Positions 46,925-56,209 of a stretch of DNA of 64,000 nucleotides are shown one piece after another. A model generated the notes under the pieces. The model was not told the origin of the DNA and did no database searches. It saw nothing but the letters and a program-made list of their open reading frames with translations. This stretch comes from Taishania sp964580465 (GTDB taxonomy: Bacteria > Bacteroidota > Bacteroidia > Flavobacteriales_D > Crocinitomicaceae). The DNA lies in contig CAZOKJ010000004.1 of NCBI GenBank assembly GCA_964580465.1, positions 57,222 through 121,221 on the forward strand. Reading direction: 5' to 3'. Within the stretch, counting starts at the first letter, position 1. The number at the start of each line of letters is the position of its first letter. The translations under genes and the position numbers were made by a program.

Positions 46925-49900
46925 CTATAATTTTCCAGCAACAACGAATGCTTTTTTGAATGCTAATTTCTTGCCGTTACTAGCGTTAAATGCTTCAAAA
47001 ACAAGAATATGTATTCCAATGGATGCTTTTTGATTATTGTCTTGAATACCATCCCATATTAAAGTGCCGTTGATGCCTAATAATTCATTTTTTGCTATTT
47101 CTTTCACTTTTCGGCCTAATTCATCATAAATAGTAATGGTTGCTAGCATCCCTGGTTCATTCATTTGATAATTTATTTGCAGTACATCTTCATAACCATC
47201 ATTGTCGGGAGATATTGTTTCACTGGTTAAATGCACACTTCCGTTGTATTGTCCATCCAATTGTTGCGAATTTTCTCTTCCTGGCGTTGCAAAACCTATA
47301 CTTTCAGCTGCTGTATGCCAATTGTTTTTATCATTCGTCGCTTGTTTGGCTGAAATTCGTTCTAATGATTTCCCTTTTGTTTCATCTAAAAGTTTAAAAT
47401 GCCATTTTTTAGAATAATTGATTTCGTCCATATTGTTATATATGACGCTGTCGTTTTGAAATTGCGGAAATTGTATGATTACACTTCCTGAATCACTTGG
47501 CATGGTGGGTATTGTTTGTTGTAAAAACGTACCTTCCACACTTGATGGATAGTTTGTCTTAACAAATTGTGAATCTATACCTATGACTACGTATTGTTTT
47601 GGAAATAGATAATAATTACTTGTTATGGTTTTAAAATCTGCGGGTTCTCCATTTTTATAACGCCCTATTTTCCATTGATAGAGATCAATAATTCCTTCAC
47701 TTTTATTGTACAATTCTATCCAATCGCTTCCTCCAGTTAAAGGTTCAAACATGAGTTCATTGATAATAACATCGCCTACTACAGCTTCATCGGGCAGTAA
47801 AAATTGATCACTTGTTGTGTGATTATTTCCCCAGCAATCTGTTATTCCTGTAATGGTGATGGTATAAAACGTACTTGGCACAATAGTTTGTGAAAAATAG
47901 CAATCAAAGTAAGTTGCTCGTTGTCCGATTACTCGTATGGAATCAATTGTAAGGTTATTGGAAATGGTGAAATTGGCTGTTTGAATGGAAAGTGAATCGC
48001 TTAATTCTGTCAAAAATACACGTATTTGCTGATTGCTAATTACTTGCACAGATTGAATGGATGGCGCAATGGTGTCTGGTGTCGTATTGTAAACAGAATT
48101 GATTTGTGCTGGTGTTCCTCCGCTTGCATCAACGGATGCTTTCCAATTTGAAAGGTCATTACAAGGTGCATCGGGATTTATTCGTTCTATGGACCAACCT
48201 CCATCTTGTTTACTTGCATCATGGTACCAAGCCATGTTGTAGCTGATTTTGTCTAGTTCAATTCCCAAACTGTTTACAATTTTAATATCATCACTTGAAT
48301 TATTTATACTTGGAAAATTATTAACTCCCACAGCATTCGGGAACAAGGATACAGCAGCGGTTGGACAAAGAACTTTGTATTCCCCAGGCATTAACCAACT
48401 AGCTTGAATGGTTCCATAAGTTGAATTGTCGCCTAATTTCCAATTGTTTAAATTAAATATCTTACTGCTTTTGTTGTATATTTCTACAAATTCATACTCA
48501 GGCAATCCAACTACAGGACTAGGATCAGCTAAAAATTCATTGATAATAACATCGCCTACTACAGCTTCATCGGGCAGTAAAAATTGATCACTTGTTGTGT
48601 GATTATTTCCCCAGCAATCTGTTATTCCTGTAATGGTGATGGTATAAAACGTACTTGGCACAATAGTTTGTGAAAAATAGCAATCAAAGTAAGTTGCTCG
48701 TTGTCCGATTACTCGTATGGAATCAATTGTAAGGTTATTGGAAATGGTGAAATTGGCTGTTTGAATGGAAAGTGAATCGCTTAATTCTGTCAAAAATACA
48801 CGTATTTGCTGATTGCTAATTACTTGCACAGATTGAATGGATGGCGCAATGGTGTCTGGTGTCGTATTGTAAACAGAATTGATTTGTGCTGGTGTTCCTC
48901 CGCTTGCATCAACGGATGCTTTCCAATTTGAAAGGTCATTACAAGGTGCATCGGGATTTATTCGTTCTATGGACCAACCTCCATCTTGTTTACTTGCATC
49001 ATGGTACCAAGCCATGTTGTAGCTGATTTTGTCTAGTTCAATTCCCAAACTGTTTACAATTTTAATATCATCACTTGAATTATTTATACTTGGAAAATTA
49101 TTAACTCCCACAGCATTCGGGAACAAGGATACAGCAGCGGTTGGACAAAGAACTTTGTATTCCCCAGGCATTAACCAACTAGCTTGAATGGTTCCATAAG
49201 TTGAATTGTCGCCTAATTTCCAATTGTTTAAATTAAATATCTTACTGCTTTTGTTGTATATTTCTACAAATTCATACTCAGGCAATCCAACTACAGGACT
49301 AGGATCAGCTAAAAATTCATTGATAATAACATCGCCAATTTGTGCTGTATCAGAAACTAAGTATTGAAAAGATAATTGATTTTGTGTGGAAATATTACCT
49401 GCTAAATCAGCAATGTTTTCTGTTGTTAATGTATAAGTTGTCCCATTCGTTAAGGCCTGATTCAAATAAGCTATTACTGACGACTGATTGCTTTGCAATT
49501 TCAACGAGTCTATTGTAATTATAGGAGTAAGCGAGTAGTTTAAAAGGGCTGTTGCACTGTTGTTTTCTACTCGCTCTGAAAAATGAATAGTTAATTGTTT
49601 ATTTGTTTGAATTTGTAGTGATGTAGCTGTTGGAGGAATTGTATCAAATACAAAATCCCCTGAATAGCAATTGTCTAAGTAGTATTTTGTAGCATTCGAA
49701 GCTGTGTAAACACACATATAGCCTAAATAGTTTCCCATTGGAACATCAAATTCAAGCCCATTGAAAGGAGAGCTATAGTTTTGGCCACCGTTGTAATCGA
49801 CTTCTAATGACCATTGACCAGTATTCGTTCTTCTAATTCTTACACTTGCTTCAAACGCGTTTGCTATACTACCATCTATTGAAGCACAGATCTGATTGGT

Positions 49901-50317
49901 GAATCCATTTTTTTTCTGAAACAAACGAATTGCGTCTGTAGTTCCACTTTCTCCTAATTGTAAATAAATTCCATCTGGATTGCTTGCCAAATTGGTATTT
50001 TCTGCAATTAAATATATTCTTCCAAAGTTAGTAGATGAACCAGCAAATGCTTGTTTGACCCAAAATCGCCATTCTTTATCGTTGAAATCAGTTAAATTAT
50101 GCGAAATGTAAAGATATGAATTACCAGCTCCACCTTCATTTAGTTGTAGTTGATTCGATGTGTTCACAATGAAATTTGTTGCTGTTCCATTCCATGTAGG
50201 ATTGTTGGTGAAGTCACCATCATCAAATGCATCTTCAACTTGGCAAAATACGTTTGTATTAACCAAGAGTACAATCCAGATTAATTGGTAGAATTTTAAC
50301 ATTGTGTTAGTTTTCAT
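46925..50317 (-). CDS. Secreted lamin-tail-domain protein with duplicated modules and gliding/T9SS-type C-terminus
   Basis: 1130 residues, signal peptide about 1-25. The order is: a concanavalin-like N-terminal domain (about 28-215), an SbsA-type Ig domain, then modules of lamin tail domain (GDVIINEFLADPSPVVGLPEYEFVEIYNKSS) plus Ig domain. Module 1 is residues 328-587 and module 2 is 588-847. The two are identical, and so is their DNA. A third, divergent lamin-tail domain starts at about 848 (GDVIINELMFEPLTGGSDWIELYNKS). The end (TISPDNDGYEDVLQINYQM .. TIYDELGRKVKEI .. FKKAFVVAGKL) is a FlgD-like, type B/gliding-style C-terminus. It is inferred to be a large surface adhesin or DNA/polymer-binding protein. 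Confidence 0.85.
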   Translation of the reverse strand: MKTNTMLKFYQLIWIVLLVNTNVFCQVEDAFDDGDFTNNPTWNGTATNFIVNTSNQLQLNEGGAGNSYLYISHNLTDFNDKEWRFWVKQAFAGSSTNFGRIYLIAENTNLASNPDGIYLQLGESGTTDAIRLFQKKNGFTNQICASIDGSIANAFEASVRIRRTNTGQWSLEVDYNGGQNYSSPFNGLEFDVPMGNYLGYMCVYTASNATKYYLDNCYSGDFVFDTIPPTATSLQIQTNKQLTIHFSERVENNSATALLNYSLTPIITIDSLKLQSNQSSVIAYLNQALTNGTTYTLTTENIADLAGNISTQNQLSFQYLVSDTAQIGDVIINEFLADPSPVVGLPEYEFVEIYNKSSKIFNLNNWKLGDNSTYGTIQASWLMPGEYKVLCPTAAVSLFPNAVGVNNFPSINNSSDDIKIVNSLGIELDKISYNMAWYHDASKQDGGWSIERINPDAPCNDLSNWKASVDASGGTPAQINSVYNTTPDTIAPSIQSVQVISNQQIRVFLTELSDSLSIQTANFTISNNLTIDSIRVIGQRATYFDCYFSQTIVPSTFYTITITGITDCWGNNHTTSDQFLLPDEAVVGDVIINEFLADPSPVVGLPEYEFVEIYNKSSKIFNLNNWKLGDNSTYGTIQASWLMPGEYKVLCPTAAVSLFPNAVGVNNFPSINNSSDDIKIVNSLGIELDKISYNMAWYHDASKQDGGWSIERINPDAPCNDLSNWKASVDASGGTPAQINSVYNTTPDTIAPSIQSVQVISNQQIRVFLTELSDSLSIQTANFTISNNLTIDSIRVIGQRATYFDCYFSQTIVPSTFYTITITGITDCWGNNHTTSDQFLLPDEAVVGDVIINELMFEPLTGGSDWIELYNKSEGIIDLYQWKIGRYKNGEPADFKTITSNYYLFPKQYVVIGIDSQFVKTNYPSSVEGTFLQQTIPTMPSDSGSVIIQFPQFQNDSVIYNNMDEINYSKKWHFKLLDETKGKSLERISAKQATNDKNNWHTAAESIGFATPGRENSQQLDGQYNGSVHLTSETISPDNDGYEDVLQINYQMNEPGMLATITIYDELGRKVKEIAKNELLGINGTLIWDGIQDNNQKASIGIHILVFEAFNASNGKKLAFKKAFVVAGKL
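47756..49336. repeat. Perfect 780-bp tandem duplication inside the lamin-tail gene
   Basis: Bases 47761-48540 and 48541-49320 are the same, base for base, in every block I compared. The 21-base junction sequence TTCATTGATAATAACATCGCC occurs three times (47756, 48536, 49316) and encodes GDVIINE. Copy number therefore probably changed by recombination between these motif-coding sequences. The period is 260 codons, so the frame is kept. Confidence 0.95.
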
Positions 50318-50397
50318 AAATTATTTCTTCGCAGTGTAGTTAATTAATCACTAAAGTAGTAAATTTGTGGATTAAAACAAATTGTAAATAATTATTT

Positions 50398-51387
50398 ATG
50401 AGAATTGCAGTAGTAGGAGCAACAGGAATGGTTGGAAATATCATGTTGCAAGTTTTAAGAGAGCAAAATTTTCCTGTGACAGAATTGATACCTGTGGCAT
50501 CTGAGCGCTCTGTCGGTCAGATTGTAGAATTTGGAGGGTTACAATTTCCTGTTGTATCGTTACAAACTGCGGTTGACATGCAACCAGATTTGGCTTTGTT
50601 TTCTGCTGGTGGTGAAACATCGCTAGAGTGGGCGCCTAAATTTGCTGAAGTAGGAACTACAGTTATTGACAATTCGTCTGCTTGGCGCATGGATGAGACT
50701 AAAAAATTAATTATACCAGAAGTGAATGGGCACGTGTTGGAAGCGACCGACAAAATTATTGCAAATCCCAATTGTAGTACGGTACAACTATTAATAGTGT
50801 TAGCTCCTTTACACCGTAAATATGTGGCTAAACGTGTCATTGTTTCAACTTATCAGTCTGTTACTGGCACAGGTGTTAAGGCTATGGAACAATTAGAAAA
50901 TGAACGAAACGGCGTTTCAGCTGAAATGGTTTATCCATACCCAATTGATAAAAATTGCTTACCACATTGCGATAGTTTTCTAGACAATGGTTATACGAAA
51001 GAAGAAATGAAGTTAATCAACGAAACAATGAAAATTTTGGATCCAGCAATTAAAGTGACAGCAACTGCTGTGCGTGTTCCTGTTGTTGGTGGACATTCAG
51101 AGGCTGTGAACATTGAGTTTGAAAATGATTTTGATTTACAAGAGGTTCGTCGCTTGTTGCATCGCACACCAGGAGTGGTACTAAAAGATGAGCCCATGAC
51201 CAATATCTACCCAATGCCGAAATATGCTGAAGGGAAGGATGATGTATTTGTTGGAAGAATTCGTCGAGATGAATCACAAGCGAATACTTTGAATCTTTGG
51301 ATTGTTGCTGATAATTTACGAAAAGGTGCGGCTACAAATACCGTTCAAATTGCTCAACACTTGATAAAACGAGGTTTTTTGAAATAA
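50398..51387 (+). CDS. asd: Aspartate-semialdehyde dehydrogenase
   Basis: 329 residues, normal length. It reduces aspartyl phosphate to aspartate semialdehyde for lysine/diaminopimelate, threonine and methionine. The NADP site is VAVVGATGMVGNIMLQVL at the very start, the active-site Cys is in NPNCSTVQLL, and YQSVTGTGVKAMEQL and VRVPVVGGHSEAVNIEF carry substrate-binding residues. A -7 box TAAATTTG is at 50360-50367. Single-gene unit ending at a terminator shared with the converging GNAT gene. Confidence 0.96.
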   Translation: MRIAVVGATGMVGNIMLQVLREQNFPVTELIPVASERSVGQIVEFGGLQFPVVSLQTAVDMQPDLALFSAGGETSLEWAPKFAEVGTTVIDNSSAWRMDETKKLIIPEVNGHVLEATDKIIANPNCSTVQLLIVLAPLHRKYVAKRVIVSTYQSVTGTGVKAMEQLENERNGVSAEMVYPYPIDKNCLPHCDSFLDNGYTKEEMKLINETMKILDPAIKVTATAVRVPVVGGHSEAVNIEFENDFDLQEVRRLLHRTPGVVLKDEPMTNIYPMPKYAEGKDDVFVGRIRRDESQANTLNLWIVADNLRKGAATNTVQIAQHLIKRGFLK

Positions 51388-51410
51388 GAAATACTTGTAA
51401 CATTATATCC

Positions 51411-51443
51411 AATGCGCTTTTGTTAAATAGGGCGCATTTTTTT
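51411..51443. terminator. Terminator between asd and the GNAT gene
   Basis: AATGCGC / GCGCATT arms with a 14-base loop are followed by seven T on the plus strand. It lies 23 bp after the asd stop. Confidence 0.7.
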
Positions 51444-51447
51444 ATGT

Positions 51448-52002
51448 CTATTTTTCGCAAACGTTTAATCTCATTAACAAATCAATTTGCTCGTCGTTGC
51501 CGAGTTTAAAGATGTGCTGACTAAAGACTTCAAATCCATGTTTCTTGTAAAAGTGAATAGCTCTTTCATTGTTCTCCCAAACACCCAACCATACTGTTGC
51601 TATCTTTTTTTCATTTGCAATCTTTAATGCTTTGTCCAAAAGTTTTGTTCCGACATTTTTACCGTGATACATTTTCTTTACATAAATGCGTTCAATTTCC
51701 ATGGATTGATCATGGAAACGCTCTGTTTGTGATGTGTCAAAATTGAGTTTAAGGTAACCAATAACCTCGTTTTCAACTTTAGCAAAATAAAACAACGAAT
51801 TAGGATTGTTTAACTCCGAAGCTAAACGTGGAAGACTGAAACTTTCTTCTAAATAACGCTTCATATCAGCTTCAGAATTAGAAGAAGCAAAGGTCTCGAA
51901 AAACGTTTCTTTTCCAATGATTTGAAGATCTAACAGGTTGTTAGAAGTTACCTTTTGAAGAGTTATTGATAAAGGACTATCAAAAAAATCATCGAAGTAC
52001 AT
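51448..52002 (-). CDS. GNAT family N-acetyltransferase
   Basis: 184 residues. The acetyl-CoA site is IERIYVKKMYHGKNVGTKLLDKAL (R/Q-x-x-G-x-G/A pattern, here HGKNVG). It is followed by VWLGVWENNERAIHFYKKHGFEVF, the usual C-terminal motif. It acetylates an unknown amine, possibly a small molecule or protein N-terminus. Its start overlaps the end of the upstream adhesin gene by 14 bp, so the two are cotranscribed, although a shared function is unlikely. Confidence 0.88.
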   Translation of the reverse strand: MYFDDFFDSPLSITLQKVTSNNLLDLQIIGKETFFETFASSNSEADMKRYLEESFSLPRLASELNNPNSLFYFAKVENEVIGYLKLNFDTSQTERFHDQSMEIERIYVKKMYHGKNVGTKLLDKALKIANEKKIATVWLGVWENNERAIHFYKKHGFEVFSQHIFKLGNDEQIDLLMRLNVCEK

Positions 52003-54394
52003 TGATGTGCCCTATTAATTTCCCTTCCATTCCATTTCTAGCTGTGTAGGAAATTTTATAAGAATACGTACCATCAGGAACCACTTTTCCTTTGTAAGTT
52101 CCATCCCAAATGAAATAAGGATCATTTGTAGTGACAATCTTTTGTCCCCAACGGTTGTAAATTTCCATTTTAAAAGATGCTATGTTAACCATAGAAACGC
52201 TAAAACCTTCATTGATATCATCTTCATTTGGAGTGAATGTGTTGGGAACGTAGATGTAAAATTCCTCTAAAATCATAATTGGCTTACGAATGGTGTCAAC
52301 ACATCCTTTATCATCGGTGGCGATTAAAGTAACAATATATGTTCCTGGGTCAATGTATGTGTTATTTGGATGGACATCTGTTGATGTATTTCCATCACCA
52401 AAATCCCATTGATAGGTACTTGCGTTGCTGCTTAAGTTAGCAAATGTAATGTCTAAATTGTTGAACAATACACTACTAGAAGGTTCAAAATTGGCTGTTG
52501 GTTTCACTACTTTTACGCGAGTCATTTGGGATACGCTAAACGTTTGGCATTCGTCAGATACAACTAATAAGTAGTTCGTTGTAGTCATCGGGTTGACCCA
52601 AACAGAAGGAGTCGCTTCCCCACTATGAGGCCAGTGGTAATAGTATTGACCATAACCACCTGTAACTGTTGATGTAAGTTGTACAGAATCACCAGGGCAT
52701 ATTTCAACTTCTGGATTGAGCACAACAATTAATGGAGGGCTTACAACCGTGTATAAAACATCGTCACTAGCGGTAAGTCCACATTTATCAGTCACAGTGA
52801 TGGTATAGGTCGTTGTTTGTGAAGGTGAAACCAATTGACTTGTTTGGGTGCCTAAAACTTCACCTTGACTGCTTGTCCATTGGTAAGTGTATCCACCGAA
52901 TCCGCCAGCAGCTGAACCAGAAATTGTTGCAGGAACATAAGGGCAAAGTTCTACAATATCCGACGAGCCATTAATGCTTAGAGGTACAAATGGCGGAACA
53001 GATACAGTAATTGATGCACTCACAGGTTGTTGAATACATGCATCTTTAACGGTTACAGTATAGGTTGTTGTATTGTTTGGATCTACTTGTATGTTAGGAG
53101 TTGTTTCTCCAGTGTTCCATGAGTAGGTATAAGGTGCTTTTCCGCCAGAAACGGTTGAACTAATGGTTGCTTTATCACCTGGGCACACTAGTTCAGTTGC
53201 TGTTAAAGATACGCTTACAGGTTCAATATCTCTGATAAAAAGTTCAATATCTTTTGTTCTAGGATCACCACAATTGTCCGTGTAATTAAATTTTATACCT
53301 ATGTTTTCTGTTCCTTCCGCCAATGCGTCATAAATCGGTGTAACGTTAAATGTGGTAGCTGTTTGACCTGCAGGAATGGTAACAGTTGATGGCAATGTTT
53401 GATAATCCACCCCATTTGTAGCGCTCCCTGAGGTAGACAAATGCAAGGTTAACGGCTGGTTGATGTTGCAATTAGTACGCTCCACTTTTACTGTTGCGTG
53501 TGTACAAGGTTCTGCCAACACATTGGGTTCTCCAAAATAATTTTCGGATAAAGTATAACTAACTTTAACAGGGTCACTAGCTTTGAAACTTTTTGCTTCT
53601 AAGAAAATTCCAGAATCGAAAAAAGCATCACCAACATCGGCAATAGCCAAGGTTAAACGATAGGTTGCGCTACATTCGATTTTTGCTTTTGCAGTTAATA
53701 CTTTTGTGTAGCCATCGTACTGAATGTAGATATTGCTTTGATTGTAAGGTGATTGAGATCCGTTTCCATTGTTTACAAAAAATTGTGGATTACTCGGACC
53801 AGTAACCGGTACACCTTGAGCAGGTGTGGTATTTCCATTGTTGACATTGTTGATAGCAACGACGCTTCCGTTTGGTAGGCGAGCGATGTTTTGCATACCA
53901 TTAAAACCAGGTCCAGAAATGAAAAAGCCAAAGACATCATTGAATTGAGAACCTACATATTCTGGGTATTCTTCTGATCCGAATATGTATCTAAATTCAA
54001 TAGAATCAGAACAAGTTTGAAAATCAAAAGATAAGACTGATGCGTTGTGCGTTGTGTTTCCTACAATGTTTGTTAAAACACTATAGCCACCAGTACCATT
54101 GTCTTCACCAGCACTCGCTGAATTATTTGGTCCCTTAGGTCCATTTGAGTTTCCAGTTATATTACCAGTCGTCATAATAATACCGCTGGTGATACCTAAA
54201 TTTGTGCCTGTTGCGTCAAATCTTCCAAGTGCTCTATTTGCTCCTTGGAAAGTGATGTTACTTACTGTGATATTGGGGTCTCCTAACAATACGTTTTGAA
54301 CCAAAGACACAGGGTCTTGCACCACAGTAGTTAACTGTGACGTAGCCGTGTGAACCAAGTTCATTAGCAATATTGTTAAAAATAACTTCCTCAT
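51989..54394 (-). CDS. Gliding motility-associated C-terminal domain protein with choice-of-anchor L and PKD domains
   Basis: 801 residues from the ATG at 54394. The upstream TTG (54412) overlaps the -7 box TATTTTTG at 54410-54417 and is therefore unlikely. After the signal peptide (KLFLTILLMNLVHTATS) comes a choice-of-anchor L domain (about 20-260: SVLSFDFQTCSDSIEFRYIFGSEEYPEYV, FFISGPGF). Next are a Calx-beta-like domain (YTLSENYFGEP .. GVDYQTLPSTVTIPAGQT) and three SprB/PKD-type repeats, each with YTYSW-, YTYQW- or YYYHW-like cores. A PKD domain (YQWDFGDGNTS) precedes the gliding-type C-terminus (YVPNTFTPNEDDINEGFSVS .. KISYTARNGMEGKLIGHINVLR). It is inferred to be a large T9SS-exported surface adhesin. 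Confidence 0.86.
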   Translation of the reverse strand: MRKLFLTILLMNLVHTATSQLTTVVQDPVSLVQNVLLGDPNITVSNITFQGANRALGRFDATGTNLGITSGIIMTTGNITGNSNGPKGPNNSASAGEDNGTGGYSVLTNIVGNTTHNASVLSFDFQTCSDSIEFRYIFGSEEYPEYVGSQFNDVFGFFISGPGFNGMQNIARLPNGSVVAINNVNNGNTTPAQGVPVTGPSNPQFFVNNGNGSQSPYNQSNIYIQYDGYTKVLTAKAKIECSATYRLTLAIADVGDAFFDSGIFLEAKSFKASDPVKVSYTLSENYFGEPNVLAEPCTHATVKVERTNCNINQPLTLHLSTSGSATNGVDYQTLPSTVTIPAGQTATTFNVTPIYDALAEGTENIGIKFNYTDNCGDPRTKDIELFIRDIEPVSVSLTATELVCPGDKATISSTVSGGKAPYTYSWNTGETTPNIQVDPNNTTTYTVTVKDACIQQPVSASITVSVPPFVPLSINGSSDIVELCPYVPATISGSAAGGFGGYTYQWTSSQGEVLGTQTSQLVSPSQTTTYTITVTDKCGLTASDDVLYTVVSPPLIVVLNPEVEICPGDSVQLTSTVTGGYGQYYYHWPHSGEATPSVWVNPMTTTNYLLVVSDECQTFSVSQMTRVKVVKPTANFEPSSSVLFNNLDITFANLSSNASTYQWDFGDGNTSTDVHPNNTYIDPGTYIVTLIATDDKGCVDTIRKPIMILEEFYIYVPNTFTPNEDDINEGFSVSMVNIASFKMEIYNRWGQKIVTTNDPYFIWDGTYKGKVVPDGTYSYKISYTARNGMEGKLIGHINVLR

Positions 54395-54715
54395 TCTTAT
54401 AATATGACGCAAAAATACGAAAAACGTTGTCTTTTATTAGTACAAATGTTATGCCAAAGTATAAAATGTGTTAATTGTTGTATAGAATAGTATAAAAAAG
54501 GCGATGTCCAAAAAGTGACAAACTGATGCGTTGTAATACCTTCGGTGCATACTTCGTAAGTCAAATATCAGCAAAAGTCATGTATATTTGTACACTCCTT
54601 TCACTTCATTTTCAACGCCTTGCATTTCATTCATTTTTGAACATCTTAAAACAAAAAGAGAGTGTCTGACTATTCGGACACCCTCTTCTATAATAGTTAA
54701 CAAAGAATAAAGTTA
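54395..54715. other. Intergenic region downstream of fbp and upstream of the adhesin gene
   Basis: It holds the adhesin -7 box (54410-54417) on the left and the fbp terminator (54656-54687) on the right. The ~200 bases between contain no ORF or clear repeat. A lone TATATTTG (plus strand, near 54580-54590) faces no gene. Confidence 0.4.
54656..54687 (-). terminator. Rho-independent terminator downstream of fbp
   Basis: AAGAG(A)GTGTC / GACAC(C)CTCTT imperfect stem with a 10-base loop, followed on the minus strand by TTTTTG. It lies 28 bp after the fbp stop. Confidence 0.65.
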
Positions 54716-55726
54716 TTAGTGTTCTGGTTCTAACAAACTCATTGCTTTTTCCATCATCAATTTTGAACCAACAAAATAAGGCACACGTTGGTGTAATTCT
54801 GTTGGTTGAATAGATAAAATACGATCAAACCCTGTTGTTGCTAAACCACCTGCTTGTTCAGCGATGAATGCTAATGGATTGCATTCGTACATCAAACGCA
54901 ATTTCCCTTTTGGATCATTTGTAGTCGATGGATAGATATAAATACCTCCCTTAATTAAACTTCTGTGGAAATCTGCTACCAACGAACCAATGTAGCGACC
55001 TGAGTAAGGTTTTCCTGTTTGATTTTCATTGCTTTGACAGTATTCAACATATTTTTTAATTCCAGGATTACAAATATGGATGTTTCCTTCGTTCATGGCA
55101 TAAATTCGACCAATTTCAGGCATCTGCATATTCGGATGCGACAAGCAGAATTCACCAATTGATGGGTCTAAAGTAAAACCATTTACTCCTCTTCCTGTTG
55201 TGTAAACCAACATAGTTGATGATCCATATAACACATACCCAGCAGCAATTTGCTCATGTCCTGGTTGTAAGAAGTCTTCCAAAACGGCTGTTGTTCCTAC
55301 TTCAGATTTTCTTCTGTAAATAGAAAAAATAGTACCAATAGATACGTTTACATCAATGTTGGATGAACCGTCTAAAGGGTCAAATAAAACCACGTATTTC
55401 CCATTTCTTCCAACTTCATCATCAAAGGCTACGAAATCGTCATTTTCTTCCGAAGCAATTCCACAGACTTCTTCTCCTTTTCTAAAAACTTGAATCAGCT
55501 GTTCGTCTGCTACAACATCTAATTTCTGCTGCGCTTCGCCTTGCACATTCGTTGATCCTTGAGCACCAAGAATGTGATCTACTAGACCTGCTTTTCTAAC
55601 ATCTCTACTGATTACTTTAGAAGCAAAAACAATGTCGCTTAATAGACGAGACAAATCACCTGTTGCATAAGGAAAGTCAGCTTGTTTTTCTAAGATGAAC
55701 TCTTGAAGTGTGATGATATTTGACAT
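54716..55726 (-). CDS. fbp: Fructose-1,6-bisphosphatase class 1
   Basis: 336 residues, normal length. It makes fructose 6-phosphate in gluconeogenesis. Metal and active-site motifs are GIASEENDDFVAF, VLFDPLDGSSNIDVNVSIGTIF and the C-terminal GKLRLMYECNPLAFIAEQAGG. It is the last gene of ettA, small secreted protein, fbp (spacings -4 and 24 bp), an arrangement that probably reflects transcription only. Confidence 0.97.
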   Translation of the reverse strand: MSNIITLQEFILEKQADFPYATGDLSRLLSDIVFASKVISRDVRKAGLVDHILGAQGSTNVQGEAQQKLDVVADEQLIQVFRKGEEVCGIASEENDDFVAFDDEVGRNGKYVVLFDPLDGSSNIDVNVSIGTIFSIYRRKSEVGTTAVLEDFLQPGHEQIAAGYVLYGSSTMLVYTTGRGVNGFTLDPSIGEFCLSHPNMQMPEIGRIYAMNEGNIHICNPGIKKYVEYCQSNENQTGKPYSGRYIGSLVADFHRSLIKGGIYIYPSTTNDPKGKLRLMYECNPLAFIAEQAGGLATTGFDRILSIQPTELHQRVPYFVGSKLMMEKAMSLLEPEH

Positions 55727-55750
55727 AAATTATTTAGTTTTATACTTATT

Positions 55751-56209
55751 CTATCGAACAATAATTACCGTTGTTGATCTATTTTTTTCTTCTGAAAAAC
55801 GTTTTCCATGAATGGATACATATTGTTTTACAGCTTTTTCATTTAGAGCACCATCTTTTACCAATTCATTTGAAATAATTTCCTTGGCTAATGTTTTTTT
55901 GAAGCCATTGATTGGTGTTTCACATTTGTCCATGTCATCATTCATAAATGTTACATCAAAATATACAACGCGGCCTTTTGGGTTTCCTTGTGTTATGTGT
56001 TTTGAATCGTAATAATCTTGTGTGTTAAAAATGGCCAAACGTTCTCCGTTTAAGTTTTTGAGAATTTCTGTGTTGCCCCAATTTTGACCTTCCAAAATAA
56101 ACTTGGCTTCTCCATCTACAAAAACTGTGTTGGTTTTGTCGATTTTAATCTTTTGTGTAAAGCCAATAACACTCCATGCTAAAAATAGGCTTAGAATAAT
56201 TGTTTTCAT
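55751..56209 (-). CDS. Small exported protein of unknown function
   Basis: 152 residues with a signal peptide (MKTIILSLFLAWSVIGFTQ). The body starts KIKIDKTNTVFVDGEAKFILEG and continues with mixed charged segments; no cysteine pair or catalytic motif is evident. There is no T9SS tail, so it is likely periplasmic. The start overlaps the ettA stop by 4 bp, and fbp follows after 24 bp. I do not recognise the family. Confidence 0.7.
   Translation of the reverse strand: MKTIILSLFLAWSVIGFTQKIKIDKTNTVFVDGEAKFILEGQNWGNTEILKNLNGERLAIFNTQDYYDSKHITQGNPKGRVVYFDVTFMNDDMDKCETPINGFKKTLAKEIISNELVKDGALNEKAVKQYVSIHGKRFSEEKNRSTTVIIVR

Noticed and set aside
47756..49336. CRISPR-like or satellite repeat
   Set aside because: The unit is a 780-bp coding module with two copies in frame, not a short spaced repeat.
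54395..54412. TTG start for the gliding-type adhesin
   Set aside because: The TTG lies inside the -7 box; the ATG six codons later gives a normal signal peptide.
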